This document shows, one piece after another, positions 30,098 through 32,510 of a stretch of DNA of 32,510 nucleotides (position 1 is the first letter of the stretch; each line of letters opens with the position of its first letter). Origin of the DNA: Bradyrhizobium jicamae (GTDB taxonomy: Bacteria; Pseudomonadota; Alphaproteobacteria; Rhizobiales; Xanthobacteraceae). The position numbers were made by a program, and so were the translations under genes. The DNA is taken from assembly GCF_018130215.1 (NCBI RefSeq), contig NZ_JAFCKQ010000067.1, positions 1 to 32,510 of the forward strand, given 5' to 3'. The notes below the pieces were generated by a model. That model ran no database searches, had not been told where the DNA came from, and saw only the letters and a list, made by a program, of their open reading frames with translations.

Positions 30098-31031
30098 GAA
30101 AGCCCGCCTTCTTGTTTCTCTCGACCAGGGACAGTGCGGCAAGCCCGGCCAGCGCCAATCCCGTGAATGACGGCGGTGCAGGCAGGGGCGGACCGTTGAG
30201 AATGTTCTGGCTCCAGTTGCGCCAGCCGCCCATATTGCGAGACACGCCGTAGGCGTGAAATCCGACGCCGACAAAGCCGAGCAACGCCGTCAGCCCGAGG
30301 CCGAGCTTCGCCGCGCGCCGCACGACGTTGCCCGAACGGAAAAGTGTCATGGCGAGCAGGCCGGCGGCCGCCGGGGGCACCACGACGGGTAGAAACATGC
30401 CGGGATTCTGGAAGGCGCCACGGAAGTGCAGCAAACCTGCCTCGGCGACCGTTCCCGCCAATCCCGCCGAGGTGACCGCGCCGAGGACTTCGCCCGCCGG
30501 ATAACCCAGAAGCGTCGAGGCTTCATCGTCCCGCACCCGCTCGGCGACCCGGCCAAGCACTCCGGCAAGCAGCAGCGCCACCGGCGCTCCGACTGGCGCG
30601 GCATAGAAGAGGTTGATCCATGACAGATGGCCTGGCCGCTTCACGATATTGTATCCGTGGAAGCCGAGACCGGTTGCCCCCGTCAGGGCGGCGAGGCCGT
30701 AGAGACCGTCGCGGACCACGTGAGATTTCGCCCGCCCGTCCACGATGCCGAACAGGCTTGCCGCCAGCGTGGCGGCCGATACCGCCAGTGGAAGGTACAT
30801 CAAGCGGTTCTGGAAGGAGCCGCGATAATGCTCGAGGCCGCTGTCGGCCAGCACGGAGAAAGAGAGCAGGGCAGAGCTAAAATTGAGCTTGCGTCCGACA
30901 TTGCCGCCCGGTTCGGGAACGCGCGTCCGGACTGCCTTTCCTGGCGCATATTTCTCGCTCAGGCTGCCCGCGATCTCCTGCAGGGAGGCGAGGGCCACGC
31001 GCCGAGATTTGACTGCCGGCAGCCGCCTCAT
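30090..31031 (-). CDS. Two-fold repeated membrane protein with four matched histidines, unknown family
   Basis: The protein has 313 residues with about six to eight hydrophobic segments. It has an internal duplication. Half one (about 60-160) has LEHYRGSFQN with His68 and GFHGYN with His125; half two (about 195-300) has LLHFRGAFQN with His202 and GFHAYG with His259. In both halves the histidines are 57 residues apart and the period is 134. Each half then has a W-N-rich segment (GHLSWINLFYAAP; GGWRNWSQNILNG) and a helix ending in LAGV/LAGL. The first 45 residues are polar. It overlaps the upstream gene by 4 bases (ATGA) and the downstream gene by 8. Matched intramembrane histidines suggest heme or quinone binding, which is inference. 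I do not recognise a named family. Confidence 0.85.
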   Translation of the reverse strand: MRRLPAVKSRRVALASLQEIAGSLSEKYAPGKAVRTRVPEPGGNVGRKLNFSSALLSFSVLADSGLEHYRGSFQNRLMYLPLAVSAATLAASLFGIVDGRAKSHVVRDGLYGLAALTGATGLGFHGYNIVKRPGHLSWINLFYAAPVGAPVALLLAGVLGRVAERVRDDEASTLLGYPAGEVLGAVTSAGLAGTVAEAGLLHFRGAFQNPGMFLPVVVPPAAAGLLAMTLFRSGNVVRRAAKLGLGLTALLGFVGVGFHAYGVSRNMGGWRNWSQNILNGPPLPAPPSFTGLALAGLAALSLVERNKKAGFHD

Positions 31032-32149
31032 GCCAATGCGTCCCCTGAGATATGGTAGGGCGAGGCGTCCGCGGCCTTGAAGCCGAGCCCATGACCGAAG
31101 CGCGACAGATCCGGTGCGACATTGCCGTCGCGAACGGCTGGAGCGCCGTCAAACAGCATCTGCTCGATGCGGGCGTGGTCGTGAAACCATTCAATATGGC
31201 GCAACCTCGGAATTGCGCACGCGAGATGGCGATGCATCGATGGTGCGCAGTGCGCGGACAAGTCGATGTGCCGTGCCTCAGCCAGCGCGGCTATTTCCAG
31301 AAAGCCCGTGATGCCGCCGCATCGCGTGACATCGGCCTGGAGCACATCGACGGCCTGCCGCGACAGCAGGTGATCGGCGTCATCCAGGGTAAAGATATAC
31401 TCGCCTGCAGCCACCTCCATTCCTGCCGGCGTCCGGCTCCGGACCGCGAGCAAGCCCGCGGAGTCATCGGACGAAACGGGCTCCTCGAACCAGCGAATAC
31501 CCAGGTCTTCCGTCAGGGCCGCGAAGCGCAACGCCTGCTTGACGTCGAACGCTCCGTTGGCGTCGACGAACAATTGGCATTCGCCAATCGCCTGCCACGC
31601 CGCTTCCGCGCGCTTCGGGTCCAGTTCGGGTTCGCTGCCGATCTTCATCTTGACGAAGCGGCAGCCGTCAGCCTTCGCCCAGTGTCCGAGCTGCTCCCTC
31701 AATTCCTCGTTCGAATAAGAGGTAAAGCCGCCGCTGCCATAGACCGGCACGTTGGTACGACAGCAGCCCAACAGCTTTGCGAGTGGAACAGAGAGCAGTT
31801 GCGCCTTCAGATCCCACAGCGCGAGATCCAGCGCCGAGATTGCGCAGCTTGCAATGCCCGATCGTCCAACATTGCGGACGGCGCGCTGCATTGCGATCCA
31901 GCATCCGCCGATATCGAAGCAGTCGCGATCGGCAATGATGGGAGCCAGCAGGTCATTGATTACGGCCACGACGGAGGCATGTGCATATGTCACGCCGAGT
32001 CCACGCCTGTTGCCCGCGCTGACATAGGCGACGACGAGGGTCGTCGAGGTCCACGCCAGCGTGCCGTCCGCCTCCGGCCGGTCGGTCGGAACGCGATAGG
32101 CCGCGGCGTGGATCGTTTCGATCGGTGCCGCGCCATATGTCTCAGGCAT
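31028..32149 (-). CDS. Enolase-superfamily protein, mandelate racemase subgroup (acid-sugar dehydratase type)
   Basis: The protein has 373 residues from ATG 32149, which overlaps the preceding stop by 8 bases (ATGCCTGA); GTG 32161 is the alternative. Catalytic residues line up with mandelate racemase almost number for number: Lys167-x-Lys169 (VKMKIG), metal ligands Asp196 (FVDANGAF), Glu222 (WFEEPV) and Glu250 (AAGEYIF), and the Asp273/His300 dyad, 27 residues apart as in the racemase, then Glu320 (HIEWF). Members of this subgroup abstract a proton next to a carboxylate, most often to dehydrate sugar acids. The position in an operon with a sugar-dehydrogenase-type enzyme fits such a substrate. 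The exact acid is unknown. Confidence 0.93.
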   Translation of the reverse strand: MPETYGAAPIETIHAAAYRVPTDRPEADGTLAWTSTTLVVAYVSAGNRRGLGVTYAHASVVAVINDLLAPIIADRDCFDIGGCWIAMQRAVRNVGRSGIASCAISALDLALWDLKAQLLSVPLAKLLGCCRTNVPVYGSGGFTSYSNEELREQLGHWAKADGCRFVKMKIGSEPELDPKRAEAAWQAIGECQLFVDANGAFDVKQALRFAALTEDLGIRWFEEPVSSDDSAGLLAVRSRTPAGMEVAAGEYIFTLDDADHLLSRQAVDVLQADVTRCGGITGFLEIAALAEARHIDLSAHCAPSMHRHLACAIPRLRHIEWFHDHARIEQMLFDGAPAVRDGNVAPDLSRFGHGLGFKAADASPYHISGDALA

Positions 32150-32510
32150 CGCCACGATCACGGCCCGGCAGGATGGATTCCAGAACCTGGCGCGCGGTCC
32201 CGGTGATGACGTTGCCTTCGCGAGGATCTCCCTTGACCAGCGTCTCGGTGAACTTCTTGGCCTGCTGCAGCGTGATGTGCGGCGGCAGCGGTGGGACCTC
32301 GGGATCTGTCTTGACTTCGAGGACCACGGGCCGGTCAGACGTCAGGGCTTCGTCCCAGGCAGGGCCAAGCCGGTCAGGATGGTCGACAAAGAGTCCCTTC
32401 AGGCCGATCAACTCCGCAAAACGATGGTACGGCACGTTGGGGATCTGCTGCGAGGCATTGAATTTCGGGTCGCCTTCCATGACGCGCTGTTCCCACGTCA
32501 CCTGATTGAG
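32142..32510 (-). CDS. Thiamine-pyrophosphate-dependent enzyme, C-terminal part (acetolactate synthase/pyruvate oxidase-like), cut by window end
   Basis: The visible 122 residues are the end of the C-terminal TPP-binding domain. The open frame continues off the right edge (LNQ, then VTWEQRVMEGDPKF). NQVTWEQR is the stretch just after the TPP metal-binding GDG...N motif in this family, and PYHRFAELIGLKGLFVDHPD, then DRPVVLEVKTDPEVPPLPPH, are typical of the stand-alone TPP-requiring enzymes annotated as acetolactate synthase-like or pyruvate oxidase-like. It is the first visible gene of the five-gene overlapping operon. The stop codon overlaps the start of the dehydratase gene. Confidence 0.88.
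   Translation of the reverse strand, partial: LNQVTWEQRVMEGDPKFNASQQIPNVPYHRFAELIGLKGLFVDHPDRLGPAWDEALTSDRPVVLEVKTDPEVPPLPPHITLQQAKKFTETLVKGDPREGNVITGTARQVLESILPGRDRGDA

Noticed and set aside
31052..32206. 384-codon plus-strand frame opposite the enolase-superfamily gene
   Set aside because: Shadow; all catalytic residues of the dehydratase are in the minus-strand frame.

Overview
The window is high-GC DNA that reads like a Bradyrhizobium or close Bradyrhizobiaceae chromosome. The reasons are GC-rich codon use with frequent GTG and TTG starts, EcfG-type promoters (GGAAC-N16-CGTT), a GAGCATGATC...GATCATGCTC interspersed repeat of the type common in that group, a BA14K-like cysteine tail, HpnN, IalB, and many very small proteins of rhizobial type. 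The organism is inferred, not shown. No rRNA, tRNA, CRISPR array, integrase or insertion sequence was seen.

Layout. (1) 1-3845: the C-terminal part of a trimeric autotransporter adhesin with an exact 193-bp internal repeat, then an IalB-family secreted protein and a secreted Pro/Gln-rich protein. (2) 4181-7172: a small hypothetical protein, a SANT/Myb-like plus winged-helix DNA-binding protein, a SAM methyltransferase, a palindromic repeat, an ACT-domain protein, and a FabA-type dehydratase that starts with TTG. (3) 7213-9547: alkane monooxygenase alkB divergent from an AraC-family regulator, with a 10-bp-period direct repeat between them. (4) 9583-12731: a small helical protein, a small secreted protein with a repeated GLPG-EAGP motif, and a class A penicillin-binding protein with a four-cysteine tail. 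The last two genes each have an exact EcfG-type promoter. (5) 12807-16553: leftward transport genes (TDT exporter, orphan branched-chain-type binding protein, MFS). (6) 16876-19456: a run of very small proteins, a PPC/DUF296 protein, and a CBS-domain remnant that still has an exact EcfG-type promoter. (7) 19537-26487: MgtC/SapB protein, MFS transporter, GH15 glucoamylase-like enzyme and HpnN. (8) 26769-32510: a membrane-anchored SDR facing a tightly overlapping leftward operon. In transcription order the operon holds a TPP-dependent enzyme (cut by the window end), an MR-subgroup enolase-superfamily dehydratase, a two-fold repeated His-bearing membrane protein, a gluconate-2-dehydrogenase subunit-3-like protein and a GMC flavoprotein.

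Two themes stand out. First, the middle of the window looks like general-stress territory: three exact and two one-mismatch EcfG-type promoters sit before small secreted, envelope and transport genes. Second, the terminal operon looks like a cytoplasmic sugar or sugar-acid oxidation module. It has the flavoprotein and small subunit of a gluconate-dehydrogenase-type enzyme but no cytochrome c. A membrane protein whose two halves carry histidines at exactly equal spacing sits where the electron acceptor would be expected. This last point is inference and is the most promising novelty here.
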